Below, piece after piece: positions 52,583-62,414 of a DNA stretch of 64,000 nucleotides; position 1 is the stretch's first letter; every line of letters starts with the position of its first letter. Made by a program: the position numbers and the translations under genes. The stretch spans positions 496,001 to 560,000 of the forward strand of contig NZ_CP029482.1 in the NCBI RefSeq assembly GCF_003151075.1, read 5' to 3'. The notes under the pieces were generated by a model that was given only the letters and a program-made list of their open reading frames with translations, had not been told where the DNA came from and did not search any database. The DNA is from Pseudomonas sp. 31-12. Its GTDB lineage: Bacteria; Pseudomonadota; Gammaproteobacteria; Pseudomonadales; Pseudomonadaceae.

Positions 52583-54247
52583 ATGACCACGAGCATCACG
52601 GCGGACGGCCTCAAAGCCGATCAGCCCGCGTTCCTGTCCAAGGAACGCATCATCGCCAAGCCCGGTTTCAACCGTTGGCTGGTTCCACCGGCCGCTTTGG
52701 CCATCCACCTCTGCATCGGCATGGCCTATGGCTTCTCGGTGTTCTGGCTGCCGCTGTCCAAAGCCTTGGGCGTAACCAAGGCAGTGGCCTGCGCACCGGA
52801 CATGAGCTTCATCTCGCAAGTTTTCTCGTCGCAATGTGACTGGCCGATCTCGATGCTCGGCTGGATCTACACCCTGTTCTTCATCTTCCTCGGCTGCTCG
52901 GCAGCGATCTGGGGCGGCTGGCTGGAACACGCCGGGCCGCGTAAGGCTGGCGTTGTATCGGCTTTGTGCTGGTGTGGCGGACTGCTGATTTCAGCGCTGG
53001 GGGTATATACCCACCAGATCTGGCTGATGTGGATCGGCTCCGGGGTTATTGGCGGTATCGGTCTGGGGTTGGGTTACATCTCGCCGGTGTCGACCCTGAT
53101 CAAGTGGTTCCCGGACAAGCGCGGCATGGCGACCGGCATGGCAATCATGGGCTTCGGCGGTGGTGCGATGGTTGGTGCTCCACTGGCCGCAGCCTTGATG
53201 GGTCACTTCGCTTCGGCAGAGAGCGTCGGCGTATGGCAGAGCTTCCTGGTGATGGCCGCGATCTACTTCGTGTTCATGATCGGTGGCGCACTGTCCTACC
53301 GCGTGCCGCCAACCGGCTGGAAGCCTGAAGGCTGGACTGCTCCGGCGAAGAAAGCCTCGAATGCGATGATCACTCACCGTCACGTCCACGTGAATGTGGC
53401 GTGGAAAACCCCACAATTCCGTCTGGTGTGGCTGGTGCTGTGCCTGAACGTGTCGGCGGGTATCGGCATCCTGGGCATGGCTTCGCCACTGTTGCAGGAA
53501 GTCTTCGCTGGCAAATTGCTCGGCACTGACCAGACGTTTGGTCAGCTGGACGCCGCGCAATTGGCGTCGATTGCTGCCATCGCTGCCGGTTTCACCGGTT
53601 TGTTGAGCCTGTTCAACATCGGTGGCCGATTCTTCTGGGCTTCGTTCTCGGATTATCTGGGCCGTAAAAACACCTATTTCGTGTTCTTCGCCCTCGGTTT
53701 CGCGCTGTACGCGTTGATTCCGAACCTCGGTCACCTGGGCAACGTTGCGCTGTTCGTGGCGGCGTTCTGCATCATCTTGTCGATGTACGGCGGTGGTTTT
53801 GCGACCGTGCCGGCTTACCTGGCGGACCTGTTCGGTACGCAAATGGTTGGCGCGATCCACGGTCGTCTGCTGACGGCATGGGCAGCGGCGGGCGTGTTGG
53901 GTCCGGTGTTGGTGAACTACCTGCGCGAGTATCAGCTGAGCATCGGCGTTGAACGCGCTGCGGCTTACGACATCACCCTGTACATCCTCGCGGGCCTGCT
54001 GGTGCTGGGTTTCCTGTGCAACCTGATGGTTCGCCCGGTGGCCGACAAGTACTTCATGACCGACGCTGAACTGGCCGCCGAACAGGCGCTGGGCCACGAC
54101 AAGGGTGCTGATGCCAGCACCGTGCTGGAGTGGAAAGCGGATGCGGGCACCAAGCCGTTGGCAGTAGCTGCGTGGCTGGTGGTGGGTATTCCGTTGGCGT
54201 GGGGTGTTTGGGTGACGCTGCAGAAGACCGCGGTCCTCTTCCACTAA
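52583..54247 (+). CDS. OFA-family MFS transporter
   Basis: A 554-residue major facilitator of the oxalate/formate antiporter family: GMAYGFSVFWLPL at helix 1, LGLGYISPVSTLIKWFPDKRGMATG in the first half, and FWASFSDYLGRKNTYFVFFALG in the second. The insertion around residues 75-105 and the long C-terminal tail make it longer than usual (about 410-450). The ligand, perhaps a carboxylate, is not known. Confidence 0.87.
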   Translation: MTTSITADGLKADQPAFLSKERIIAKPGFNRWLVPPAALAIHLCIGMAYGFSVFWLPLSKALGVTKAVACAPDMSFISQVFSSQCDWPISMLGWIYTLFFIFLGCSAAIWGGWLEHAGPRKAGVVSALCWCGGLLISALGVYTHQIWLMWIGSGVIGGIGLGLGYISPVSTLIKWFPDKRGMATGMAIMGFGGGAMVGAPLAAALMGHFASAESVGVWQSFLVMAAIYFVFMIGGALSYRVPPTGWKPEGWTAPAKKASNAMITHRHVHVNVAWKTPQFRLVWLVLCLNVSAGIGILGMASPLLQEVFAGKLLGTDQTFGQLDAAQLASIAAIAAGFTGLLSLFNIGGRFFWASFSDYLGRKNTYFVFFALGFALYALIPNLGHLGNVALFVAAFCIILSMYGGGFATVPAYLADLFGTQMVGAIHGRLLTAWAAAGVLGPVLVNYLREYQLSIGVERAAAYDITLYILAGLLVLGFLCNLMVRPVADKYFMTDAELAAEQALGHDKGADASTVLEWKADAGTKPLAVAAWLVVGIPLAWGVWVTLQKTAVLFH

Positions 54248-54267
54248 TAAACGTTTAGCGCATTACC

Positions 54268-54359
54268 CCTGTGGGAGCGGGCTTGCTCGCGAAGAGGGAG
54301 TGTCAGTCGACATAAATGTTGGCTGACACTGCGCATTCGCGAGCAAGCCCGCTCCCACA
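54268..54359. repeat. REPIN (well preserved)
   Basis: CCTGTGGGAGCGGGCTTGCT...CGCGAA at the left faces TTCGCGAGCAAGCCCGCTCC... at the right, perfectly inverted. The loop holds TGTCAGTCGAC...GTTGGCTGACA, itself an inverted repeat. It lies between the OFA gene and hisB, upstream of the his promoter. Confidence 0.93.
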
Positions 54360-54516
54360 TTTGTTTCTTGTGTCCAACAAAACGGTTGTATGGACATGTC
54401 TATCCCCGACAGCGCGGGGTTCTGTCCGTCAGTCATATCACCTCCCGTGTTTCTGTTTCGCGCCCGCGCCCCTATAATGGCTGCCTTTTTCGCCCAATGA
54501 TTTTGCGGAGCTGGTG

Positions 54517-55110
54517 ATGGCCGAACGTAAGGCGTCAGTCGAGCGCGACACTCTGGAAACCCAGATCAAAGCCTCGATCAACCTGGATGGCACCGGAAAG
54601 GCCCGATTTGATATCGGTGTCCCTTTTCTTGAGCACATGCTGGACCAGATCGCCCGTCACGGGCTGATCGACCTGGATATTGTCAGCAAAGGCGACCTGC
54701 ATATCGACGACCACCACACTGTGGAAGACGTCGGTATCACCTTGGGTCAGGCCTTCGCCAAAGCCATCGGCGACAAAAAAGGCATCCGTCGCTATGGCCA
54801 CGCCTACGTGCCGCTCGATGAAGCGCTGTCGCGCGTGGTGATCGACTTCTCCGGCCGTCCTGGCCTGCAGATGCACGTTCCCTATACTCGCGCCACCGTT
54901 GGCGGTTTCGACGTGGACCTGTTCCAGGAATTCTTCCAGGGCTTCGTCAACCACGCGCTGGTCAGCCTGCACATCGACAACCTGCGTGGCACCAACACCC
55001 ACCACCAGATCGAAACCGTGTTCAAGGCATTCGGCCGCGCCCTGCGCATGGCCGTAGAGCTCGATGACCGCATGGCCGGTCAGATGCCGTCGACCAAAGG
55101 CGTTCTGTAA
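54517..55110 (+). CDS. hisB: Imidazoleglycerol-phosphate dehydratase
   Basis: A 197-residue IGPD with [20 protein letters not shown], the metal motif [11 protein letters not shown] and [10 protein letters not shown]; length is that of the single-function form. The start is ATG 54517 with GCGGAG upstream (a GTG lies one codon earlier). It removes water from imidazole glycerol phosphate. Its stop overlaps hisH (TAATG). Confidence 0.96.
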   Translation: MAERKASVERDTLETQIKASINLDGTGKARFDIGVPFLEHMLDQIARHGLIDLDIVSKGDLHIDDHHTVEDVGITLGQAFAKAIGDKKGIRRYGHAYVPLDEALSRVVIDFSGRPGLQMHVPYTRATVGGFDVDLFQEFFQGFVNHALVSLHIDNLRGTNTHHQIETVFKAFGRALRMAVELDDRMAGQMPSTKGVL

Positions 55111-55748
55111 TGCAGACGGTCGCGGTTATCGATTACGGCATGGGCAACCTGCACTCGGTGGCCAAGGCTCTTGAGCACGTGGGTGCCGGCAAGGTCTTGA
55201 TCACCAGCGATGCCGATGTGATTCGTGAAGCCGATCGGGTGGTTTTCCCCGGTGTCGGCGCGATTCGCGATTGCATGGCGGAGATCCGTCGCCTGGGCTT
55301 CGACTCGCTGGTGCGCGAAGTCAGCCAGGACCGTCCGTTCCTCGGCATCTGCGTGGGCATGCAAGCCTTGCTCGACAGCAGTGAAGAGAACGACGGCGTG
55401 GACTGCATCGGCCTGTTCCCGGGCGCGGTGAAGTTTTTCGGCAAAGACCTGCATGAAGATGGCGAACACCTGAAAGTCCCGCACATGGGCTGGAACGAAG
55501 TGAAGCAGACGATCTCGCATCCGCTGTGGCACAACATTCCGGACCTGGCGCGGTTCTACTTCGTGCACAGCTACTACATCGCCGCCGGCAATGCGCGGCA
55601 GGTGGTGGGTGGCGGTCACTACGGTGTCGATTTCGCCGCGGCGCTGGCCGATGGCTCGCGCTTCGCCGTGCAGTTTCACCCGGAGAAGAGCCATACCCAT
55701 GGCCTGCAATTGCTGCAGAACTTCGCCGCGTGGGATGGTCGCTGGTAA
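55110..55748 (+). CDS. hisH: Imidazole glycerol phosphate synthase, glutaminase subunit
   Basis: A 212-residue class I glutamine amidotransferase. Catalytic Cys is in [14 protein letters not shown], and the His/Glu pair in VQFHPEKSH near the end. It feeds ammonia to HisF. DUF2164 starts on the base after its stop. Confidence 0.96.
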   Translation: MQTVAVIDYGMGNLHSVAKALEHVGAGKVLITSDADVIREADRVVFPGVGAIRDCMAEIRRLGFDSLVREVSQDRPFLGICVGMQALLDSSEENDGVDCIGLFPGAVKFFGKDLHEDGEHLKVPHMGWNEVKQTISHPLWHNIPDLARFYFVHSYYIAAGNARQVVGGGHYGVDFAAALADGSRFAVQFHPEKSHTHGLQLLQNFAAWDGRW

Positions 55749-56006
55749 ATGGCCGTCAAGAAGAAGCCGCCGATCCTGACCCTCACTCCTGAACAGGAGA
55801 ACGAGGCCAATCACAAGATCAAACGCTTCATGGAGGATCGCTTCGAACTGGACCTGGGTTCGTTCGAAGCGGCCGAAATCCTTGAGCTGTTTACCCGTGA
55901 AATTGCGCCGCACTATTACAACAGGGCGATTTTCGATGTGCAGACGCACCTCAAAGAGAGGTTCGAAAGCATCGAAAGCGACTTGTGGGCGCTCGAGAAA
56001 AACTGA
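55749..56006 (+). CDS. DUF2164 protein within the his operon
   Basis: An 85-residue protein with LTPEQENEANHKIKRFMEDRF and IAPHYYNRAIFDVQTHLKERFE, matching DUF2164, whose function is unknown. It is inserted between hisH and hisA, starts directly after the hisH stop and ends 42 bases before hisA, so it is co-transcribed. No link to histidine synthesis is known. Confidence 0.85.
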   Translation: MAVKKKPPILTLTPEQENEANHKIKRFMEDRFELDLGSFEAAEILELFTREIAPHYYNRAIFDVQTHLKERFESIESDLWALEKN

Positions 56007-56048
56007 TTTCCGAGCGAAGCTGAACACTCGAATTTGAAGGTTTGCCAG

Positions 56049-56786
56049 ATGCTGATTATTCCCGCTATCGATCTTAAAGACGGTGCCTGTGTTCGTCTGC
56101 GCCAGGGCCGCATGGAAGATTCCACGGTGTTCTCCGATGACCCGGTGAGCATGGCAGCCAAGTGGGTGGAAGGCGGTTGCCGTCGACTGCATCTGGTCGA
56201 CCTGAACGGCGCCTTCGAAGGCCAGCCGGTCAACGGCGAAGTGGTTACCGCCATCGCCAAGCGCTACCCGAACCTGCCGATCCAGATCGGCGGCGGTATC
56301 CGTTCCCTGGAAACCATCGAGCACTACGTCAAAGCGGGCGTGAGCTACGTGATCATCGGCACCAAAGCCGTGAAAGACCCGGCCTTCGTGGCTGAAGCCT
56401 GCCGCGCATTCCCGGGCAAAGTGATCGTCGGTCTGGACGCCAAAGACGGCTTCGTGGCCACCGACGGCTGGGCTGAGATCAGCACCATTCAGGTCATCGA
56501 CCTGGCCAAACAATTCGAAGCCGACGGCGTGTCCGCGATCGTTTATACCGACATCGCCAAAGACGGCATGATGCAGGGTTGCAACGTACCGTTCACCGCT
56601 GCGCTGGCTGCTGCCACACGCATTCCGGTCATCGCTTCCGGCGGTATCCACAATCTGGGTGACATCAAGTCGCTGCTCGACGCCAAGGCGCCAGGCATCA
56701 TCGGCGCGATCACCGGCCGGGCGATCTACGAAGGCACCCTCGACGTCGCTGAAGCGCAAGCTTTCTGCGATTCGTACAAAGGCTGA
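56049..56786 (+). CDS. hisA: ProFAR isomerase HisA
   Basis: A 245-residue beta/alpha barrel with [20 protein letters not shown] at the start, [18 protein letters not shown] and [12 protein letters not shown], the two phosphate sites. It opens the ring of ProFAR in histidine synthesis. ATG 56049 is the family start. Confidence 0.96.
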   Translation: MLIIPAIDLKDGACVRLRQGRMEDSTVFSDDPVSMAAKWVEGGCRRLHLVDLNGAFEGQPVNGEVVTAIAKRYPNLPIQIGGGIRSLETIEHYVKAGVSYVIIGTKAVKDPAFVAEACRAFPGKVIVGLDAKDGFVATDGWAEISTIQVIDLAKQFEADGVSAIVYTDIAKDGMMQGCNVPFTAALAAATRIPVIASGGIHNLGDIKSLLDAKAPGIIGAITGRAIYEGTLDVAEAQAFCDSYKG

Positions 56787-56795
56787 GGACTGACC

Positions 56796-57566
56796 ATGGC
56801 GCTGGCCAAACGCATCATCCCTTGCCTGGACGTGGACAACGGCCGGGTCGTCAAAGGTGTGAAGTTCGAGAACATTCGTGATGCCGGTGACCCGGTGGAA
56901 ATCGCCCGTCGCTACGACGAGCAGGGCGCCGACGAGATTACCTTTCTCGACATCACCGCCAGCGTCGATGGCCGCGACACCACGCTGCATACCGTCGAGC
57001 GCATGGCCAGCCAGGTGTTCATCCCGCTGACCGTGGGCGGCGGCGTGCGCACCGTGCAGGACATTCGCAACCTGCTGAATGCTGGCGCGGACAAGGTCTC
57101 GATCAACACCGCAGCGGTGTTCAACCCGGAATTCGTTGGCGAAGCCGCTCAGCATTTCGGTTCGCAGTGCATCGTCGTCGCCATCGACGCCAAGAAAGTC
57201 TCCGGCCCGGGCGAAACCCCGCGCTGGGAGATCTTCACTCACGGTGGTCGCAAACCTACCGGGCTCGACGCCGTTGAGTGGGCGAAGAAAATGGAAGGCC
57301 TCGGTGCCGGCGAAATCCTGCTGACCAGCATGGATCAGGACGGCATGAAAAACGGCTTCGACCTGGGCGTTACACGCGCCATCAGCGACGCCCTGGGTAT
57401 CCCGGTGATTGCCTCCGGTGGCGTCGGCAACCTGCAGCATTTGGCCGACGGCATTATCGAAGGCCACGCTAGTGCCGTGTTGGCGGCGAGTATTTTCCAC
57501 TTCGGCGAATACACCGTGCAGGAAGCCAAGGCCTACATGGCCCATCGCGGCATCGTGATGCGATAA
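56796..57566 (+). CDS. hisF: Imidazole glycerol phosphate synthase, cyclase subunit
   Basis: A 256-residue barrel with [21 protein letters not shown], the catalytic Asp in PCLDVD, and [14 protein letters not shown]. It combines ammonia from HisH with PRFAR. It follows hisA after nine bases and ends the operon. Confidence 0.97.
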   Translation: MALAKRIIPCLDVDNGRVVKGVKFENIRDAGDPVEIARRYDEQGADEITFLDITASVDGRDTTLHTVERMASQVFIPLTVGGGVRTVQDIRNLLNAGADKVSINTAAVFNPEFVGEAAQHFGSQCIVVAIDAKKVSGPGETPRWEIFTHGGRKPTGLDAVEWAKKMEGLGAGEILLTSMDQDGMKNGFDLGVTRAISDALGIPVIASGGVGNLQHLADGIIEGHASAVLAASIFHFGEYTVQEAKAYMAHRGIVMR

Positions 57567-57596
57567 CGCGTCCGGAAAAAAACTTCCGGGCCGATG

Positions 57597-59126
57597 TCAG
57601 TTGGCAACTTCAGCCATGGGAGTCGCCGCTTCGTGAGTGTCTGTCGAGGAGCCCAACAAGTCGACCCTCGGCGCTGACGCCTGCCCCGACTTGTCGTAGG
57701 CAATAGAGCAGAGCTTGCCCGGAAGCTTGTCGCTTGGAACGAAGAAATCCATTTCCATGTTGTTCCTGTATTTGTCAGGTTGATTGCAGTCTGTTGTTGC
57801 GGCGGGACCATATTTTATCGAATAGGTCCTGTGCGGCTCTTCTGCTTTCGCCAGGGTCACAAAAACTTCGGTGACGATCGACAGAACAGGCGGGGTGGTT
57901 GGCTGGTTATCCAGTATCTCGACTGGCAGGGACAGTGCATTTTTCAGAAGCCCCGATTCGGGGTTTTGCGTCGCAGAATCCAATCCGAGAATGCAAAGAA
58001 AATAGAGACCGGGTTCACTCCCTATTTCGGAATTGATGAAGGCATTCGCTGAGCTTTCAACATCGCTGTAGTGATGAGGGCTCTCGCACTCCATTGCCTT
58101 GCGTACGGTTTTATGGCGATAAAAGTCGGTGCTGATCGAGAATCGATAGTTCCAGGTCGGAATGACAATTGAACCGTCATCCTGCTGTTTGACCCGTTGA
58201 TAACTTTCCAGCGTGGTAGCGTCAGTGTCGATGGTGAACGCCGGGAAGAGTTGGCAAGACGACGGCGGGTTTTTTGCGATCCGACCTTCCAAGAAGCACC
58301 CGTTGAGAAATGCCGTCGGATTGCCGTATACATTTCCCGGTATTGCCTGATAAGCCTCTCCAGCGAGTGTGCAAGGAGCATGCACGCGGCATGGAACAAG
58401 GCCTTCATCAAAATTTCCTGTCCCGATCACTCCAACGATCTCATTGGAGGAGCGATCGAGTAGCGGGCTTCCTGATCCGCCTCCCCGGATATCCTGACAG
58501 CGTGTCATGAACGTGTTGCGCCATACCCAGGCGCCTTCAACTATTTCCTGCGTCGGTTGCAGAGCACAGGCCGACATCCGCAACGTGGTTTGATCAAAGC
58601 CTTTTGGCGCCCCGACGATCAATACGTCGGTCCCGTCCGCTGGTGTTTCACGCGCCAGTTTCAATGGTTGTACACCATTCTCGATGAGCTTCTGAAGGCT
58701 GACATCCAGTTCGACGATGGCCATATCAACGCCTTGCATGCTCCGCCATGTCGTCGTCTTCAGCGGATAGGGCTTGAACTCGGTGCTGTCAGTGAAATAG
58801 TTGAACGTGAGGGTGCCGGTAATCGGTTTGTCTGTGACGATGTTGCCATTGGTCAATTCGATGCAGTGGCCCGCAGTGAGCACGTAAGCAGGAGTTCCAG
58901 GCCGCTCGAGTTCATCGCGGGTATCCAGGAGGGTCGCGGTACAGTTGCCTGATCCGGTGGTCAGGCGCCCGATGCCTTGCCAGTGGTCGCGAGAGCCGTC
59001 GGTGTTTTCAAGGACTACGGAAGGCGTCAGATTCTGCAGGCCTTCTCCATAATCACTGCCGTTTGCAAAGCACGGAATGCACAGTGAGCACACAGCGCTG
59101 GCAAGAAGTAAGGGGATCGAATTCAT
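57597..59126 (-). CDS. Secreted trypsin-like serine protease
   Basis: A 509-residue protein with a signal peptide (MNSIPLLLASAVCSLCIPCF, cut about residue 22). The catalytic triad of a chymotrypsin-fold protease is readable: His87 in LTAGHC, Asp134 in VDMAIVE and Ser218 in GGGSGSP, though Gly replaces the Asp that normally precedes the Ser. About 12 cysteines suggest disulfides. The C-terminal part from about 300 is not recognised. It is convergent with hisF and read away from the binding protein gene; no inhibitor or secretion gene is near. Confidence 0.8.
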   Translation of the reverse strand: MNSIPLLLASAVCSLCIPCFANGSDYGEGLQNLTPSVVLENTDGSRDHWQGIGRLTTGSGNCTATLLDTRDELERPGTPAYVLTAGHCIELTNGNIVTDKPITGTLTFNYFTDSTEFKPYPLKTTTWRSMQGVDMAIVELDVSLQKLIENGVQPLKLARETPADGTDVLIVGAPKGFDQTTLRMSACALQPTQEIVEGAWVWRNTFMTRCQDIRGGGSGSPLLDRSSNEIVGVIGTGNFDEGLVPCRVHAPCTLAGEAYQAIPGNVYGNPTAFLNGCFLEGRIAKNPPSSCQLFPAFTIDTDATTLESYQRVKQQDDGSIVIPTWNYRFSISTDFYRHKTVRKAMECESPHHYSDVESSANAFINSEIGSEPGLYFLCILGLDSATQNPESGLLKNALSLPVEILDNQPTTPPVLSIVTEVFVTLAKAEEPHRTYSIKYGPAATTDCNQPDKYRNNMEMDFFVPSDKLPGKLCSIAYDKSGQASAPRVDLLGSSTDTHEAATPMAEVAN

Positions 59127-59341
59127 TGAGCGTTGTCTCTGATTAATATGAAAAAACCGGCCTGTCGCCGGGTATTGGCAATTAATCAGAAGCGGTGGGG
59201 TGGAGTGCGGTATCTATCTACCGCAGTGACGGTCACACCCGTTATTTCAACGATATGCATACGGCTGTTATCAAAAGGCCAGTAGACAGTGTGTCGGGCT
59301 CAAGGCACTCTTGGGCACGCCATGGATTTCGGTAGCCCGAC

Positions 59342-60097
59342 ATGATCAAACGCCTGCTTCTTGCCCTCGCCAGCGCTTCTCTGTTGCTCATCAATGGAGT
59401 CCACGCTGAAGAAAGTCCCGCCACCGACCTGGTGCTGCTGACGGAAAATTTCCCGCCGTACAACATGGCGAAGAACGGCAAGAACTTCGCTCAGGACGAG
59501 AACATCAACGGCATCGCCGTGGACATCGTCCGCGAGATGTTCAAGCGTGCCGACATCACCTACAGCCTGACGCTGCGCTTCCCTTGGGAGCGAATCTACA
59601 AACTCGCCCTAGAGAAGCCCGGTTACGGCGTATTCGTGATGGCGCGTTTGCCGGACCGCGAGAAGCTCTTCAAGTGGGTCGGCCCGATCGGCCCGGATGA
59701 CTGGATCATGCTGGCCAAGGCTGACAGCAAGATCAGCCTTGAGTCGCTGGAACAGGCGCGCAAATACAAGATCGGCGCGTACAAGGGCGATGCGATTGCC
59801 GAGACACTGGCCAAGCAGGGCCTCAAACCCATCGTCGTTTTACGCGATCAAGATAACGCGAAGAAACTGGTCAACGGCCAGATTGACCTATGGGCCACCG
59901 GAGACCCGGCCGGGCGCTATCTGGCGCGTCAAGAAGGCGTGAACGGCCTCAAGACAGTACTGCGCTTCAACAGCGCCGAACTCTATCTGGCCTTGAACAA
60001 AGATGTACCGGATGAAGTGGTGGCCAAGCTGCAAGCCGCGCTGGATCAGCTGCGCAAGGAAGGCGTAGTGGACGACATCATGGCGCGGTATCTCTAG
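59342..60097 (+). CDS. Periplasmic substrate-binding protein (SBP_bac_3 family)
   Basis: A 251-residue solute-binding protein. The signal peptide ends about LINGVHAEE; TENFPPYNMAKNG, GIAVDIVREMFKRA and FPWERIYKLALEKPG follow, a pattern of the ABC-type binding proteins without an adjacent transporter that are common in Pseudomonas. Ligand unknown. It may donate to another transporter or act as a sensor protein. Confidence 0.85.
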   Translation: MIKRLLLALASASLLLINGVHAEESPATDLVLLTENFPPYNMAKNGKNFAQDENINGIAVDIVREMFKRADITYSLTLRFPWERIYKLALEKPGYGVFVMARLPDREKLFKWVGPIGPDDWIMLAKADSKISLESLEQARKYKIGAYKGDAIAETLAKQGLKPIVVLRDQDNAKKLVNGQIDLWATGDPAGRYLARQEGVNGLKTVLRFNSAELYLALNKDVPDEVVAKLQAALDQLRKEGVVDDIMARYL

Positions 60098-60110
60098 CGT
60101 TTGTTAGAGA

Positions 60111-60275
60111 CACCCCTCACCCCAGCCCTCTCTCCAAGGGGTAGAGGGGTAAAGGGAGCGAATTGGAGGTTGTTCGAGATCTAAGTTCGACTCAGGATTT
60201 TCAGGTCGATGTATTTCAACTAAACACCTCGGTCAGTCCCCTCGCCCCTTGGGGAGAGGGTTAGGGTGAGGGGGC
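60111..60275. repeat. Inverted repeat element, CCCTCACCC type
   Basis: CCCCTCACCCCAGCCCTCTC (60113-) and its relative ending AGGGTTAGGGTGAGGGG (60238-60274) face each other. Each arm also contains its own short palindrome around CCAAGGGG or CCCCTTGGGG. The middle is about 88 bases of AT-richer sequence. The right arm ends 11 bases before the yibQ stop. This is a distinct repeat family from the REPs. Confidence 0.8.
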
Positions 60276-60285
60276 TCTTCAGGCT

Positions 60286-61062
60286 CTACCGATAAACCCC
60301 ATCCTTCCCGTGAGCCGCCGTTGCGCGATTGCTGCGCACGCTGATCATCTGTTTGATGTCGATCCACTCAATGCCCTGAGCCTTGAGCTTGGGCAACTCC
60401 CGCTCCAGCACCGCCAGCGTCTGCGGATACGGATGGCCGATCATCACGGCTGAACCCTGCTTGCGCGCCAGGCTGATCGCCGTCTGTAGCTGCGTAAAAA
60501 TCGCCGCTTCCGTGGGCTCATCATCCAGGAACACATCCCGCGAAACGCTCGCCAATCCAATCTTCTGCGCCTCGGCCGCCGCAACCGTCTGCGCGCTGGT
60601 GCGACTGTCAACGAAGAGCTTGTGTCGCTGCTGCAAGTTCGCCATCAACCAGGCCATGGCCGGTCGCTGAGCGGTCATGCGGCTGCCCATGTGATTGTTG
60701 ATGCCAGCGGTGTAAGGCACGACTTTGAACGCCGCGTTCAAGCGTTTCTCAAGTTCTTCGATGGGCAGCTCGGGATGCCAGGCGAACGGACCGGTGGCCG
60801 GATCCATGGGCATGTGCAGGATGACGATCTTGCCGGAGCGATGGGCTTCGCGGGCGAATTCGGTGGCGTGGGGCGTGTCGGGCATGATTGCCGCAGTGAC
60901 CGGGCCGGGCAGGGCCAGCACGCGACGATCCCGGGGCAAATTCTGCCCCAGGTCATCGATGATCAGCGTGAGATAAGCCTTTTGCGGCGCAGGTGTAGCG
61001 GGCATCGCGTGGGCAACACCCGCCAGACAACACAGCAGGCCGATAAAGCATCGCAGGCGCAC
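60286..61062 (-). CDS. yibQ: Divergent polysaccharide deacetylase family protein (YibQ)
   Basis: A 258-residue protein with a signal peptide (about residue 19) and the domain start LTLIIDDLGQNLPRDRRVLALPG, ILHMPMDP and NNHMGSRMT that keep the metal His and Asp of the divergent deacetylase group. It is periplasmic, next to ctpA and envC, so peptidoglycan or polysaccharide work is likely. Activity is not proven in this family. Confidence 0.85.
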   Translation of the reverse strand: MRLRCFIGLLCCLAGVAHAMPATPAPQKAYLTLIIDDLGQNLPRDRRVLALPGPVTAAIMPDTPHATEFAREAHRSGKIVILHMPMDPATGPFAWHPELPIEELEKRLNAAFKVVPYTAGINNHMGSRMTAQRPAMAWLMANLQQRHKLFVDSRTSAQTVAAAEAQKIGLASVSRDVFLDDEPTEAAIFTQLQTAISLARKQGSAVMIGHPYPQTLAVLERELPKLKAQGIEWIDIKQMISVRSNRATAAHGKDGVYR

Positions 61063-61063
61063 C

Positions 61064-62380
61064 TCAACGACCGGAGGTGATGCTCAGCCCTTTGAGCAGG
61101 CTCAGCGCCTGGGCCAGTTGGTAATCATCATCCTGTGGCATTGCCTTGGCTTTGCTGCTGGAAGTCGGTTTGTCGGCACCGCCGTTGCCATTACCCAGGT
61201 GACCTTGCAGATCGGCTTCCTTGAAGTACTCGCCGTCCTGCTCGCTGGTTATCTTGGCCTTGCGCACTTCGATGTCCGGGACGATGCCCTGGGCCTGGAT
61301 CGAGCGTCCGTTCGGCGTGTAGTACAGCGCCGTGGTGATCTTCAGTGCGCGATCGTTGTTCAGCGGCAGCACGGTTTGTACCGAGCCTTTGCCGAAACTG
61401 GTGGTGCCCATGATCACTGCGCGTTTCTGATCCTGCAAGGCGCCGGCGACAATTTCCGAAGCCGAGGCGCTGCCGCCGTTGATCAGCGCAACCATTGGCA
61501 CGGCTTCGCTTTCGTCTTTGCCGGTGGCAGAGAAGCGCAGCTCGGAGTTGGCGATGCGGCCCTTGGTGTAGACGATCAGGCCCTTGGTGATGAAGTGGTC
61601 GACCACTTCCACCGCTGATTGCAGCACGCCGCCCGGGTTGTTGCGCAGGTCGAGAATGATGCCGTTGAGCTTCTTGCCGTTGTCCTTGCGCAGCTTGGCC
61701 AAGGCTTTGGAGACTTCTTCGCCGGTCTTGACCTGGAACTGGGTGATGCGGATGTAGCCGTAGCCCGACTCCAGCAGCTGCGCCTTGACGCTCTTCACCT
61801 GAATGATCGCGCGGGACAAGGTCACGTCGAACGGCGTACCGCCATCGCGCACCAGGGTCAGGGTGATTTTCTGGCCGATCTTGCCGCGCATCTTGTCCAC
61901 GGCTTCGGTCATGCTCTGGCCGCGAGTCGGCTGGCCGTTGATCTTGACGATGAAGTCGCCGGCCTGGATGCCAGCCTTGGACGCAGGGGTGTCATCGATG
62001 GGCGAAACCACTTTGATGAAACCGTCTTCGGCGCCGACTTCGATGCCCAGGCCGCCGAATTCGCCGCTGGTGCTTTCCTGCAATTCAGCGAAGTCTTCCG
62101 GGCCCAGGTAGGCAGAGTGCGGATCGAGGTTGCTGAGCATGCCCTTGATGGCATTTTCCAGCAGGGTCTTGTCGTCTACCGGCTCGACATAGGCTGCCTT
62201 GATCCGATCCATGACCTCGGCAAAGGTGCGCAACTCTTCCAGAGGCAACGGCGCCTTGGTGGTCGCAGCAGTGCCCGCAGGCGCGACAGCCGGGGCAGGT
62301 TGAGCGGCGAACGCCAGAGGCGCGCCGATCACCAGGGCGATCGTCAGAGCCAGCGAGGTAAGGCGGGACAAATGCAGCAT
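61064..62380 (-). CDS. ctpA: S41 family carboxy-terminal processing peptidase
   Basis: A 438-residue periplasmic protease. Signal peptide to about residue 25, PDZ domain about 105-185 with FGGLGIEVG, and peptidase core with Ser in GGSASASEIVAG and Lys in TTSFGKGSVQTV. CtpA degrades peptidoglycan-crosslink hydrolases. It lies two bases from yibQ and 35 from envC, one envelope operon. Confidence 0.92.
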   Translation of the reverse strand: MLHLSRLTSLALTIALVIGAPLAFAAQPAPAVAPAGTAATTKAPLPLEELRTFAEVMDRIKAAYVEPVDDKTLLENAIKGMLSNLDPHSAYLGPEDFAELQESTSGEFGGLGIEVGAEDGFIKVVSPIDDTPASKAGIQAGDFIVKINGQPTRGQSMTEAVDKMRGKIGQKITLTLVRDGGTPFDVTLSRAIIQVKSVKAQLLESGYGYIRITQFQVKTGEEVSKALAKLRKDNGKKLNGIILDLRNNPGGVLQSAVEVVDHFITKGLIVYTKGRIANSELRFSATGKDESEAVPMVALINGGSASASEIVAGALQDQKRAVIMGTTSFGKGSVQTVLPLNNDRALKITTALYYTPNGRSIQAQGIVPDIEVRKAKITSEQDGEYFKEADLQGHLGNGNGGADKPTSSSKAKAMPQDDDYQLAQALSLLKGLSITSGR

Positions 62381-62414
62381 GTCGAACGAACTCCTAATGT
62401 AGGTGACTCAACGC

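Noticed and set aside
55080..57545. An 821-codon minus-strand frame opposite hisH-hisF
   Set aside because: It covers four canonical histidine genes in antisense, the result of high GC third positions.
57572..57589. Terminator between hisF and the protease gene
   Set aside because: CCGGAA/TTCCGG is only six base pairs with the T run in the loop, so it is too weak to list as a terminator.
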